From the NCBI GenBank assembly GCA_029260615.1, contig JAJDCX010000103.1, forward strand, positions 1 to 44,542: a DNA stretch of 44,542 nucleotides, read 5' to 3'. The DNA comes from Phycisphaeraceae bacterium. GTDB lineage: Bacteria > Planctomycetota > Phycisphaerae > Phycisphaerales > Phycisphaeraceae. Positions within the stretch are counted from its first letter, which is position 1; each line of letters starts with the position of its first letter. Made by a program: the position numbers and the translations under genes. The notes beneath the pieces are model-generated. The model searched no databases. It saw only the letters and a list, made by a program, of their open reading frames with translations, and was not told where the DNA came from. This document shows, piece by piece, positions 32,003-40,347 of the stretch.

Positions 32003-33130
32003 GTGCCATGGCCGATAATCCGCTGGCTACTACGACGGGGGCTATCGGATCAGCTACAATCGGGCCTTTCGTTCGCGGAATCAAGTATTAAGAGAATCCG
32101 TATCAGGAGCCGCCCTATCGACACCGGACCACGCCGTAACCAGGGGATATGTGTAGCCGTACTGGCAACGATGCTGTTGCTTTATACCGGGTGCGCCCCC
32201 GGGGGTGTCGGCAACGCACGCACATCGCAACAGGGGGCCTCGGCGACCACAGCTCAAGCGGCGTCTTACTCCGTCGATAGACCCGAACAATTGCCCGCCG
32301 CGTTGAAGCTCCAGCTACGTCAGCACCGTGGGTACCTGTTTTCCCCTATGCGGATCGACGGGCGGGACGCGGGGATGTTTATGTTTGATACCGGGAGCAA
32401 CCTGAATGTGATCTCGACCGGGGTTGCGGGACGGCTGGGGTTGCCCACCGCCGGGAGCAGCAAGGCAACGGGTGTCGGGGGGACACAGGCGTTTAAGTTC
32501 CGGTCCGCCAAGAGCCTGGCGTTTGGGGGGCTGGGCGTTGCGGGAGACAAGCTGGCTGCGATCAGCATGCACGGGATGAGCAACGCGCTAGGGACCAGCG
32601 TGTCGGGGTTGATCGGCATCCGGGCCCTGGGAGATCTGCCATTTACACTGGACTACACCGACTCGTCGCTGACGATTTACCGGCGTGACACGTTCCTTCC
32701 GCCGCAAGACACACCGGGGTTTGCTGCGCGGTTCGACTTTGGGTTGCCGGTGATCGCGGCGGAGGTCGGCAACGGGCACAAGGTCTGGCTCATCCTCGAT
32801 AGCGGCGCGGACAACGAGCTGACTTTGCCGCTGAGGTGTCTGGAGGATTGGCCTGACATCGTGTCGGTGGCGGGAAGCGGTGCGGGGGCCAGTTCGGGGA
32901 TCGGTGGTTCGGTCGCCAGCACGCGCACCTGGCTTGGTTCGCTTAAGGTCTTCGGGCTGACATTGCAGAACACGCCTGTGACATTTGAGAAAGCCCCCGC
33001 CGCTTTCGCGCGTCAGCCCCGACCTATCGGGCGCATTGGTGGGGCGCTGCTTAAAGACTTCCGGCTCACGATCGATTCACAGCGAGGTCGGATCTGGGCG
33101 AAGTGGTTGCCGGGCGAGGGATCTGAATAG
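32003..33130 (+). CDS. Retropepsin-like aspartic protease lipoprotein
   Basis: 375-aa putative periplasmic lipoprotein. A hydrophobic helix ends in a lipobox, LLLYTGC with Cys64. Two retropepsin-like half domains follow, each with the active-site signature: FMFDTGSNLNVIS (D129) and LILDSGADNELT (D266). This is the single-chain pseudo-dimer arrangement. The start is uncertain: GTG 32003 gives 40-50 residues before the signal helix, which is long for a lipoprotein, but no closer ATG or GTG is in frame before residue 57. The substrate is unknown. Confidence 0.75.
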   Translation: MPWPIIRWLLRRGLSDQLQSGLSFAESSIKRIRIRSRPIDTGPRRNQGICVAVLATMLLLYTGCAPGGVGNARTSQQGASATTAQAASYSVDRPEQLPAALKLQLRQHRGYLFSPMRIDGRDAGMFMFDTGSNLNVISTGVAGRLGLPTAGSSKATGVGGTQAFKFRSAKSLAFGGLGVAGDKLAAISMHGMSNALGTSVSGLIGIRALGDLPFTLDYTDSSLTIYRRDTFLPPQDTPGFAARFDFGLPVIAAEVGNGHKVWLILDSGADNELTLPLRCLEDWPDIVSVAGSGAGASSGIGGSVASTRTWLGSLKVFGLTLQNTPVTFEKAPAAFARQPRPIGRIGGALLKDFRLTIDSQRGRIWAKWLPGEGSE

Positions 33131-33187
33131 CCCGAGGAACTGGATTAGCCGCGAGGGGGATGATGTGGGTAAAACAGCCGAGGTAAG

Positions 33188-33305
33188 TTGGCCACAAATG
33201 AACACGAATAAACGCAAATGGGCCGAATCGACGTCTTTGCGAATCAGCGTTTATTTGCGTTCATTTGAGGCTAAACACCCCTCGATTTCGTGGTTTTGTG
33301 GTCAA
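33188..33305. repeat. Composite inverted repeat between the lipoprotein and four-helix genes
   Basis: Left arm GCCACAAATGAACACGAATAAACGCAAATG-type (33191-33219) and right arm GCGTTTATTTGCGTTCATTTGAGGC-type (33247-33271) form a long imperfect hairpin. It is followed by TTCGTGGTTTTGTGGTC (33286-33302), the inverse of a 'GACCACAAAACCACGAA' unit. Same family as 26680-26764. The remaining 33306-33405 shows nothing recognisable. Confidence 0.8.
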
Positions 33306-33414
33306 TGAGAATCCCTCCGTCCGGTAACCCGGCTGGGGCATATCTTCCACGCCGTGTAATGCCGATAGGTTATTGGTGGCATCCCTGTCTGGCACCGCCA
33401 TCATTGGTGAAATA

Positions 33415-33840
33415 ATGGCACACGAACCCTTCGAAAAACTGGCTGTCTGGCAGCGATCGATCGAGCTGGTCGAATCGGTGTACCTGTTGACACGCGAATT
33501 TCCTGCGGATGAGAAGTCGGGGTTGGCTGCTACGTTGCGCCGGACCGTCACCGGTATCCCCGCGAAGATCGCCGACGCAGACGGGCAGGACGACCCCGCG
33601 AAGATCAGGCAGGCGTTTACGGCGGCCCGTGGGACGATCCGTGAGATGCAGACGTATGCGGTGATCTGTCGGCGGATGCGGTTCTTGGGGTACTTCAACT
33701 ACACGTCATTGCGCCGCCGGCTGCGTAAGATCGATCTGATGCTCGGGTCACAAGTCGATTTTTACCAAGCAGAGACTCCGGCGGAAAAACCGGCAGGCAA
33801 GCCGGGCGCTGGGCCTCCTTCCAGACGGCTGGCGGCCTGA
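33415..33840 (+). CDS. Four-helix-bundle protein (23S rRNA intervening-sequence protein family)
   Basis: 141-aa helical protein opening with FEKLAVWQRSIELVESVYLLTREFP and continuing with LAATLRRTVTGIPAKIADADG and the RGTIREMQTYAVICRRMRFL helix. These are the hallmarks of the four-helix-bundle family first seen inside 23S rRNA intervening sequences. Here it stands alone, outside any rRNA. ATG 33415 has GGTGA (33406-33410). The C-terminal 20 residues are Ala/Pro/Lys-rich and probably disordered. Function of free-standing members is not known. Confidence 0.85.
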   Translation: MAHEPFEKLAVWQRSIELVESVYLLTREFPADEKSGLAATLRRTVTGIPAKIADADGQDDPAKIRQAFTAARGTIREMQTYAVICRRMRFLGYFNYTSLRRRLRKIDLMLGSQVDFYQAETPAEKPAGKPGAGPPSRRLAA

Positions 33841-33895
33841 TTTAAAGCGCCGAGACTGACACCGTGGGTGATTGCCGTTACGATGCGCAGCGCCC

Positions 33896-34987
33896 ATGAA
33901 TGAACCTTTTATCGAGACAGACACGTTGATCGTAGGCGCCGGGCCGATCGGGCTGGAGTTAGCGGTGGTGCTCAAGGCGATGGGGGTCAGCTACCAGCAC
34001 ATCGACGCGGGGCAGGTCGGGCAGACGATCAGTTGGTACCCCAAGCAGGTCCGGTTTTTTTCGAGCCCGGAGCGGATCGCCATCGCCGGCGTGCCGTTGG
34101 GCACCAGTGACCAAGAGAAGGCGACGCGCGAGCAGTACCTGGCCTACCTCCGAGGGATCGTCCAGCAGTTCGAGTTGGTGGTTCATACCTACGAACGGGT
34201 GATCCAGGTCGTGAAGAACGATCCCGGGTTTGCGGTACATACCCGCCGAGGCAGCGAGCAACGGTTGTACCATGCCAAGCACGTCGTGATGGCGGTCGGG
34301 GACCTGCACCACCCGCAGAAACTGGGCATTCCCGGCGAAGACCTCTCGCATGTGAACCATTACTTCGATGAGCCGCACCAGTACTTCGGGCAGCAATTGC
34401 TGATCGTCGGGGGTCGCAACTCGGCGGTGGAGACGGCGATCCGGTGTAGCCGGGCGGGGGCACACGTCACGCTGTCGTACCGGCGGTCTGAGTTCGACGA
34501 CACCTCGGTGAAGTACTGGCTGCTGCCGGAGATCTTATCGCTGATCAAATCCGGGCAGATCACCTACCTGCCAAACACCACGCCGACTCGGGTGTGTGAT
34601 ACGCATGTTCGGCTTGCCCGGACCGGCGCGGATGGGCAGGTTATTGCGGCCAGCGATCCGGCGTGCGGTGATCCGATTGATGTGCCCGCTAACTTTGTGC
34701 TGTTGATGACCGGGTACCGGATGGATACGTCGTTGTTGGAGGATTCAGGTGTGGAGTTGGTCGGCGAAAACCAGGGGCCTAAGCTCGATACCGACACGAT
34801 GATGACCAACGTCCCGGGGCTGTACGTTGCCGGGACCGCGGCGGCGGGGACCCAGAAGAACTTCCGGCTGTTCATCGAAAACTGCCATCAGCACGTCTCC
34901 AAGATCGTCAAGTCGATCACCGGGCAGCGGCCGCCGGCGGGGATGGTCAATGATGCGGCAACGAAGTACGATCTGCCGGAGAGTTAA
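33896..34987 (+). CDS. FAD/NAD(P)-dependent oxidoreductase, YpdA-like
   Basis: 363-aa flavoprotein of the thioredoxin-reductase-like fold. FAD site GAGPIG (14-19), central NAD(P) site IVGGRNSAVETA, SYRRSEFD, and the closing VPGLYVAGTAAAGTQ...FIENCHQHV flavin motif. There is no CxxC redox pair. The pattern (QTISWYPKQVRFFSSPERIAIAGVPL) fits YpdA, the putative bacillithiol-disulfide reductase. If so, the cell may make bacillithiol, but no bsh gene is in the window. ATG 33896 starts the FAD strand at the usual distance. Confidence 0.8.
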   Translation: MNEPFIETDTLIVGAGPIGLELAVVLKAMGVSYQHIDAGQVGQTISWYPKQVRFFSSPERIAIAGVPLGTSDQEKATREQYLAYLRGIVQQFELVVHTYERVIQVVKNDPGFAVHTRRGSEQRLYHAKHVVMAVGDLHHPQKLGIPGEDLSHVNHYFDEPHQYFGQQLLIVGGRNSAVETAIRCSRAGAHVTLSYRRSEFDDTSVKYWLLPEILSLIKSGQITYLPNTTPTRVCDTHVRLARTGADGQVIAASDPACGDPIDVPANFVLLMTGYRMDTSLLEDSGVELVGENQGPKLDTDTMMTNVPGLYVAGTAAAGTQKNFRLFIENCHQHVSKIVKSITGQRPPAGMVNDAATKYDLPES

Positions 34988-35063
34988 ACGGCGGGTAGGC
35001 TAGGGCAGGCTCTGCCCGGCGATGACATCACCTCAAGACGATTTCACACACAGGAGATACACG

Positions 35064-35651
35064 ATGAAACGATCGACCCGATTTGGCTATGTGTTGTCCG
35101 GGGCTGTGCTGGCTGGTGCGGCGGTGTTGGTGTTCAATGCATTGCCGATGGCAACCGCGCAGGACGGTAGTCATGGCGAAGCGGTCCTGGCGGATGAGGG
35201 TCACCATGCATCGGGTGCAGCAATGCCGGCCGCTGCGCCGTTGGCGGTGAACGATATCAGCGACCACCAGGCCCACACAATCATCGCCGCCGCGGTGGAT
35301 AAGGCCTTCCAGATCGACACCAGGATGGACATCGCCATTGTCGATGCGGGCGGGAATCTGAAGGCTTTTCTGCGGATGGACGGGGCCTGGCTGGGCAGCA
35401 TCGACATCGCTATCAAGAAGGCCAAGACCGCGCGGTACTTCGATATGAATACCGGCGACATCGGTGCGCTATCCCAGCCCGGCGGGCCGTTGTTTGGCAT
35501 CGAACACAGTAACGGCGGGCTGATCACGTTCCCCGGCGGTATCCCGATCAAGGATAACCAAGGCAACATCATCGGCGCGATCGGCGTGTCAGGATCGAGT
35601 GTGGATAACGACCACGCGGTCGCACAAGCCGGTGCAGATGCGGCCAACTAA
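35064..35651 (+). CDS. Exported GlcG/HbpS-like (DUF336) protein
   Basis: 195-aa protein. Signal peptide 1-33 ([25 protein letters not shown]), a short His/Ala-rich linker ([15 protein letters not shown]), then a heme-degrading/heme-binding GlcG-HbpS fold: [85 protein letters not shown] 35064 has AGGAGA (35052-35057). The family binds heme or cobalamin in some members, but the ligand here is unknown. A 28-codon ORF follows 38 bp later. Confidence 0.88.
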   Translation: MKRSTRFGYVLSGAVLAGAAVLVFNALPMATAQDGSHGEAVLADEGHHASGAAMPAAAPLAVNDISDHQAHTIIAAAVDKAFQIDTRMDIAIVDAGGNLKAFLRMDGAWLGSIDIAIKKAKTARYFDMNTGDIGALSQPGGPLFGIEHSNGGLITFPGGIPIKDNQGNIIGAIGVSGSSVDNDHAVAQAGADAAN

Positions 35652-35689
35652 CCCGCACGGCTCAACAACTATTAACAGGGATCAACTAC

Positions 35690-35776
35690 ATGCCTGCCCG
35701 AAAAACATTCGGCTACCTGATGACACTCGGCGTACTTCTGTGTGTCGTGGTCTGGCGTATGAACGTTACCAACTAA
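35690..35776 (+). CDS. Candidate 28-residue single-helix membrane peptide
   Basis: ATG 35690 to TAA 35774-35776, with AGGG at 35677-35680 at fitting distance. It encodes a basic start (MPARKTFGY), one hydrophobic helix (LMTLGVLLCVVVW) and RMNVTN. It sits 38 bp after the GlcG/HbpS-like gene and ends directly against the converging nitrilase stop, leaving no spacer. Short membrane peptides of this shape are often real, but conservation is the only test. Confidence 0.45.
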   Translation: MPARKTFGYLMTLGVLLCVVVWRMNVTN

Positions 35777-36559
35777 TTAAGATCGCCCACAGTTAGGGGC
35801 TTCGCGTATGTCAGCGAGGAATGGAAAGTCGCTTCGGTAGCTGAGCAACGCATCAAGGTCCAGGTCAGCGTGCAGCACAGCTTGCTGGTCGTCGCCTTGG
35901 GTGATGATGTGGCCTTGCGGGTCGATCACCGCGCTTAGGCCGGGGTATGTGTGGTTGGGGTCGTCGCCGACGCGGTTGACGCCGATGACATAAGCCTGGT
36001 TCTCGATCGCCCTTGCAACCAGCAGGGCTGACCAGTGCGCCGCACGGACGCTGGGCCAGTTGGCGATCACGATCAGTACCTGGGCCCCCAGCTTGGCCGC
36101 TTCACGAAAACGTTCGGGGAAGCGCAGGTCGTAACAGATTAAGGGGGAGGCCTTAAACCCCTGGCAATCAAAGACCGTCACCGCGTCGCCGGCCCGGGAG
36201 TGGTCTGCCTCGCCGGCCAAGGTGAACGGGTGCATCTTGGTGTACCGGGCCACCTCTTGGCCGTCGGGTGCGAACACGGCGGCCTGGTTCAGGCCCTTCC
36301 CATCGGCGTGCTCCCCTACCACCCCAGCTACTACGGTGCTTTGATGTGTCTTGGCTAACGCCTGGAGGAATCGGGCTGACGATCCGTCTGTGTCACGCGC
36401 GGCGACGGCGTCCATCGTGAAGCCGGTTTGGAACATCTCGGGCAGGACGATCAATGAGCCCGCGGGGATCGGCTCAACTGAAAGCATGTCACGGACACGC
36501 TGACGGTTTGCCTGGGGGTCTTCCCAGATGATGTCGGACTGGCAGGCGACGACGTGCAT
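35777..36559 (-). CDS. Carbon-nitrogen hydrolase (nitrilase superfamily, omega-amidase type)
   Basis: 260-aa enzyme with the nitrilase catalytic triad: E41 in VLPEMFQTGF, K108 in RYTKMHPF, and C142 in LICYDLRFPE. It also has WPSVRAAHWSALLVARAIENQAYVIGVNRVG. The short PEMF/TKMHPF form fits the omega-amidase (YafV/NIT2-like) branch, which hydrolyses alpha-keto-omega-amides in methionine salvage and glutamine catabolism. ATG 36559 has TATGCT on the minus strand 7 nt upstream. Confidence 0.9.
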   Translation of the reverse strand: MHVVACQSDIIWEDPQANRQRVRDMLSVEPIPAGSLIVLPEMFQTGFTMDAVAARDTDGSSARFLQALAKTHQSTVVAGVVGEHADGKGLNQAAVFAPDGQEVARYTKMHPFTLAGEADHSRAGDAVTVFDCQGFKASPLICYDLRFPERFREAAKLGAQVLIVIANWPSVRAAHWSALLVARAIENQAYVIGVNRVGDDPNHTYPGLSAVIDPQGHIITQGDDQQAVLHADLDLDALLSYRSDFPFLADIREAPNCGRS

Positions 36560-36566
36560 GGGTTAG

Positions 36567-36572
36567 AGCATA
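36567..36572 (-). promoter_or_regulatory. -10 box for leaderless nitrilase gene
   Basis: TATGCT on the minus strand ends 7 nt before ATG 36559. Confidence 0.4.
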
Positions 36573-36608
36573 TCAGCAAGCGGGGTGTAGGCTGGGATTA
36601 CGGCGCAC

Positions 36609-36641
36609 AAAAAAACCCCGCCGGGTGGATCCCGACGGGGT
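36609..36641 (-). terminator. Intrinsic terminator of the RRM gene
   Basis: On the minus strand ACCCCGTCGGG pairs with CCCGGCGGGGT around a short loop (one bulge/mismatch) and is followed by at least seven T. It lies about 50 nt after the RRM stop codon. Confidence 0.85.
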
Positions 36642-36689
36642 AGAGTGTCTTAGTGTGTTTCATCCCAGCGTTGCTGCTGGGGACTGGAT

Positions 36690-37007
36690 TCACCAGCGAT
36701 CGCGGCCACCGCCGCCGCCGCCGCCGTAGCCACCGCCACCACCACCACCGCCACGGGGACGATCGGTCTTGGGACGGGCTTCGTTAACGGTCAGGGTACG
36801 GCCTTCAATTTCGGTGCCGTTGAGTGCTTCGATCGCGGCGTTAGCTTCGCCGTCTTCTGGCATGGTGATGAAACCGAAGCCGCGTGAACGGCCTGTTTCG
36901 CGGTCTGTGACAACAGCGGCTTCCTGGACGTTGCCGTAGTTGGTGAACAGGTCTTCGAGTTCCTGCTGGGTGGTACGGAAGCTGAGGTTGCCTACATAGA
37001 TCTTCAT
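36690..37007 (-). CDS. Single-RRM RNA-binding protein with glycine-rich tail
   Basis: 105-aa protein with one RRM: RNP2 IYVGNL (3-8), RNP1 RGFGFITM (about 43-50), and the [19 protein letters not shown] end of the fold. It then has a Gly/Arg/Tyr tail (two blocks of GGGGGG with one GY). Such proteins act as RNA chaperones and are often cold-induced in other bacteria. ATG 37007 is chosen, with GGAG about 13 nt upstream, since the RRM begins there. A frame start at 37022 adds METDS. It has its own terminator. Confidence 0.93.
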   Translation of the reverse strand: MKIYVGNLSFRTTQQELEDLFTNYGNVQEAAVVTDRETGRSRGFGFITMPEDGEANAAIEALNGTEIEGRTLTVNEARPKTDRPRGGGGGGGGYGGGGGGGRDRW

Positions 37008-37204
37008 CGAATCGGTCTCCAAGCGGTGAGCTCACGGGAGGCTTGGAGGCCAGGTGGGCATCACGAGTCTAAGGTTCGCCGCGCGACATCCGCGCAGCAT
37101 CAATTACGCCTCATAGTCTACCTCCCCGGATGCCGGCTTGGCAAATCGAGCATCCAAACTGTCCACGGATGACCGGGTTGCCTGTAAAAACGTGTGATTC
37201 CCGC

Positions 37205-37210
37205 TAAACT
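37205..37210 (+). promoter_or_regulatory. -10 box for leaderless pyrC
   Basis: TAAACT ends 6 nt before ATG 37217. The divergent 37023-37204 interval shows no other recognisable element. Confidence 0.5.
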
Positions 37211-37216
37211 ACCGCC

Positions 37217-38596
37217 ATGGCACGCCTGACGATCACTAACGGCCGGGTCATCGACCCGGGGAACGGCATCGACGAGCAGACCGACCTTGTCCTGTTGGAC
37301 GGGAAAGTAGCCTCGCTGGGCAAGGTCTCTAAGCCAGAAGTCTCGGCGGATTCACGGGTTCTAGACGCCTCGGGGTGTCTGGTCTGCCCGGGGCTGATCG
37401 ATGTGCATGTCCATTTCCGCGAGCCGGGGCAGGAAGAAAAAGAAACCATCGCCACGGGAGCGGCTGCGGCGGTGGCTGGGGGATTCACCAGTGTCTGCTG
37501 CATGCCCAACACCCAGCCGGCCCTGGATGACGACTCACGGATCGAATTCGTCACCCGGCAGGCCCAACGGGCGGGGCTGGCCAACGTCTTTCCGATCGGA
37601 GCCATCACCAAGGGACGCCAGGGCAAGGAGCTTGCCGAGATCGACCTGATGGCGGCCAGCGGCGCGGTGGGATTCAGTGATGACGGCATCGGGGTGGCGT
37701 CGGCCGGGGTGATGGCCAAGGCTCTGGCTTACATCGCGATGACCGGGAAAGTTTTGATGCAGCACTGCGAAGACCCGGAGCTTGGCGGCGGGTCGATGAA
37801 CGCGGGGGCGTTGGCGACTAGGCTGGGGCTCGCCGGTTGGCCCAGGGTTGCCGAGGAATTGATGATCCAGCGTGACATCATGCTCAACCGGGCGCAAGGG
37901 TCCAAGACGCGCTACCACGTCCAACATCTATCAAGCGGCGGCAGCGTTGAACTGATCCGCCGGGCGCGCGCGGATAAAACGGGCAAAGCAACCATCACCG
38001 CCGAGGCATCGCCCCACCACCTGCTGCTGACCGAAGAGAGCTGCGCGACCTACGATCCGAATTTTAAGATGGCCCCCCCACTGCGTGCCCAGCGTGATGT
38101 CGATGAGTTGATCGAAGGCATCAAGGACGGCACGATCACCGTGCTGGCCACCGACCACGCCCCACACACGATCGAAGACAAGCAGGTCGAGTTCACCGCC
38201 GCCGCCTACGGGATCCTCGGCCTGGAGTGCGCACTACCCCTCTACATCAAAGCCCTGATCGACTCCGATGCGATTAGCTGGCCCAAGCTCATCGAGATGA
38301 TGACCGTCAACGGTGCGGCGTTGTGCGGGCTTACTGGGAAGGGCCGGCTGGGCGTCGGGGATGATGCGGACGTCACCGTGATCGACCCCAAGCAGGACTG
38401 GACGATCGACGCCGAGCAATTCGCATCACGCAGCCGCAACTGCCCGTTTAATGGCTGGGATGTGACGGGCCGAGCGATCGCAACGGTGGTTGGAGGTGAC
38501 GTCAAACTCGCGATGGATGGTGGGCGAGTTAAGGGCGGGGACGGTGACACTGTCATTAACTCAGCTCAAGCCCTGCTGCAAACCGCGGCGGTGTAA
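37217..38596 (+). CDS. pyrC: Dihydroorotase (type I)
   Basis: 459-aa zinc amidohydrolase of pyrimidine synthesis. Metal and substrate motifs: HVHFREPG (H64, H66), MPNTQP, FSDDG (D155/D156), MQHCEDP (H183), YHVQHLSS (H234, H237), SPHHLLLTEE, NFKMAPPLR and catalytic D313 in ATDHAPH. This is the multifunctional-type form also found with PyrB in other bacteria, but pyrB is not adjacent here. Start ATG 37217 fits both the family start (ITNGRVIDPG) and the leaderless -10 box. Confidence 0.95.
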   Translation: MARLTITNGRVIDPGNGIDEQTDLVLLDGKVASLGKVSKPEVSADSRVLDASGCLVCPGLIDVHVHFREPGQEEKETIATGAAAAVAGGFTSVCCMPNTQPALDDDSRIEFVTRQAQRAGLANVFPIGAITKGRQGKELAEIDLMAASGAVGFSDDGIGVASAGVMAKALAYIAMTGKVLMQHCEDPELGGGSMNAGALATRLGLAGWPRVAEELMIQRDIMLNRAQGSKTRYHVQHLSSGGSVELIRRARADKTGKATITAEASPHHLLLTEESCATYDPNFKMAPPLRAQRDVDELIEGIKDGTITVLATDHAPHTIEDKQVEFTAAAYGILGLECALPLYIKALIDSDAISWPKLIEMMTVNGAALCGLTGKGRLGVGDDADVTVIDPKQDWTIDAEQFASRSRNCPFNGWDVTGRAIATVVGGDVKLAMDGGRVKGGDGDTVINSAQALLQTAAV

Positions 38597-38620
38597 TCCA
38601 AATGTTTCCCCGGCCTCGCA

Positions 38621-38980
38621 TCAACCAATGTTGTCTGGCATGGCTGCTTGAATGAGCTTGTTGCCACACTTCGGGCAACTGCCGGAACTTGCTACTTCAT
38701 CGCGGTATTGAGCGCTTCCCAAATTCGCGTTGCAGCTTGAACATAGTATGCCAAGCGATCGCTGTTTAATTTTACAGTGGTAGAACATTGCCACAGCCAA
38801 AATAAAGAACAAGCCAGCACAAAGAGAGGCGAGTATTGGGTGGCCAAAATACTCCGCTAGTAGCATGCCTATCGCGACAAGTGCCATGACGAGAAAGTAA
38901 GTCTTAACTAGCCGATATTCTGCATGTTCATAATTAGCTTGAACACTACGCAGTTCATCTAAGGATTTAAAGACAGCCAT
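38621..38980 (-). CDS. Small membrane protein with C-terminal zinc ribbon
   Basis: 119-aa protein. Two adjoining membrane helices (TYFLVMALVAIGMLLAEYFG and ILASLCAGLFFILAVAMFY, about 27-66) are followed by a zinc ribbon (CSSC and CPKC, at about 79-82 and 101-104). I do not recognise the family. It is more AT-rich than its neighbours and, unlike most nearby genes, has a strong AAAGGAAG ribosome-binding site, which hints at later acquisition. It converges with pyrC. Confidence 0.7.
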   Translation of the reverse strand: MAVFKSLDELRSVQANYEHAEYRLVKTYFLVMALVAIGMLLAEYFGHPILASLCAGLFFILAVAMFYHCKIKQRSLGILCSSCNANLGSAQYRDEVASSGSCPKCGNKLIQAAMPDNIG

Positions 38981-39000
38981 GAGCTGCTTCCTTTAGGTTA

Positions 39001-40197
39001 CTAGTCGCCGCCCTCAATCAACACCTCCCCAACAAACGTCGCGACTTCGCGTCGTATGGGGCCGGCCTGGCCGTCGGAGCCGTTGGGGTGGCATCGGCTG
39101 GTGAGTAGAACGTAAAACAAATCATTGTCGGGGTCGATCCAGTAGGCGGTGCCGGTCCAGCCGGTGTGGCCGAAGGAGGAGTCGGGGGTGAAGACCGCGC
39201 CGCGTGCGGAACGGTCGGAGGTGTGGGTGCTGAAGCCGTAGGTACGCCAGCCGTTGTCATCGCCGTACAGTTCCCGGGGGGTGGTCATGGTGGCGAATGT
39301 TTCTTTAGAGAGGATGCGGACGCCGTCGAGTTGGCCTTGGTTGAGCATCATTTGGCAGTAGCGTGCCAGGTCGTCGGCGGTGGAGAAAAGCCCGGCATGG
39401 CCTGCGACGCCGCCGAGCCTGTAAGACCGTGGGTCGTGGACCTCGGCGAGGCGCCACTTCTCATCAATGAACTCGGTGGGCGCACAGCGTTCGGCGAGTT
39501 GGCCGGTGGGTTTGAATGTGGTGTCGTTCATCTTCAGGGGTGTAAATATTTCTTCCTTGGCGAAGACATCAATCGTTCGGCCGTCGATGGCTTGGATGAG
39601 TTCGCCCAGGACGATGAAGCCGACGTCAGTGTATTTGTAGGTCGTGCCGGGCTCCCAGCGTGTGGGGAGCTCGTGGATGCGGTCGATCATGTCCTGGCGT
39701 GTGCCGACGTAGTCTTTCAGTGAGTTGTCAGGGGTGAGTCCGCCGCGGTGAAGGAGCAGTTGCTCGACGGTGATGAGTTGCTTGCCGTTCTGTGCGAAGG
39801 CTGGGATGTGCTGGGCGATGCGGTCGTCGAGTTTGAGTTGGCCGCGCTCGATGAGGATCATGATGCTGGTGGCGGTGGCGGTGGGCTTGGTGAGTGACGC
39901 CATATCGAAGACGGTGTCGGGGGTCATAGAGATGGGGTTGGGTTTAAGAGCCCGGTGGCCGTAGGCTTTGCGGTAGAGGATGCCGTCGGCGGTGCCTACC
40001 ACCAGGACGGCCCCCGGAACCTCGCCACGGTCGATGGCGGCTTGAACCACGGCATCGACCGCCGACAGATCGGCCGAAAACCTGGTTTGTGAAAACATGG
40101 TTTGTTCCGCTAGAGCCTGACATGCCGGCCCGGCCAGGACCGATGCGATTGACAGGCAAAAAGCGGCTGCGGGCGTGAATCGTGATAGTAGGATCAT
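39001..40197 (-). CDS. Exported serine hydrolase of the class C beta-lactamase/esterase fold
   Basis: 398-aa protein with a signal peptide (AAAFCLSIASVLAGPACQA). S-x-x-K motif SLTK at S101-K104, a Tyr motif YTDVGF at 189-194 in place of Y-x-N, and GHTGWTGT as the K/H-T-G box. These are the three active-site elements of family S12 hydrolases. Conserved strands (VAGHAGLFSTADDLARYCQMML) match peptidoglycan or small-ester hydrolases such as AmpH or EstB. Resistance activity cannot be inferred. ATG 40197 has TATGAT 5 nt upstream on the minus strand. Confidence 0.9.
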   Translation of the reverse strand: MILLSRFTPAAAFCLSIASVLAGPACQALAEQTMFSQTRFSADLSAVDAVVQAAIDRGEVPGAVLVVGTADGILYRKAYGHRALKPNPISMTPDTVFDMASLTKPTATATSIMILIERGQLKLDDRIAQHIPAFAQNGKQLITVEQLLLHRGGLTPDNSLKDYVGTRQDMIDRIHELPTRWEPGTTYKYTDVGFIVLGELIQAIDGRTIDVFAKEEIFTPLKMNDTTFKPTGQLAERCAPTEFIDEKWRLAEVHDPRSYRLGGVAGHAGLFSTADDLARYCQMMLNQGQLDGVRILSKETFATMTTPRELYGDDNGWRTYGFSTHTSDRSARGAVFTPDSSFGHTGWTGTAYWIDPDNDLFYVLLTSRCHPNGSDGQAGPIRREVATFVGEVLIEGGD

Positions 40198-40202
40198 GCC
40201 CG

Positions 40203-40208
40203 ATCATA
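40203..40208 (-). promoter_or_regulatory. -10 box for leaderless serine-hydrolase gene
   Basis: On the minus strand TATGAT ends 5 nt before ATG 40197. Confidence 0.4.
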
Positions 40209-40347
40209 GCTGGGAACCTCGGCCCGACAAATATTATGGCTTACGGAAGAATAGCGGTTGAAGTTTTTGTTCGCGGTGGTACATTTCATTAGTCCGTGGG
40301 CTTGGGGGGCTATTTCTCAAGGGCGTTCACCGATCTGAGGGCAGATC

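Noticed and set aside
33415..33840. rRNA intervening sequence
   Set aside because: The protein family was first seen inside 23S rRNA, but no rRNA sequence flanks the gene here.
39001..40197. Antibiotic-resistance beta-lactamase
   Set aside because: Family S12 active-site motifs are present, but the Tyr motif and overall pattern fit cell-wall or ester hydrolases; resistance cannot be claimed.
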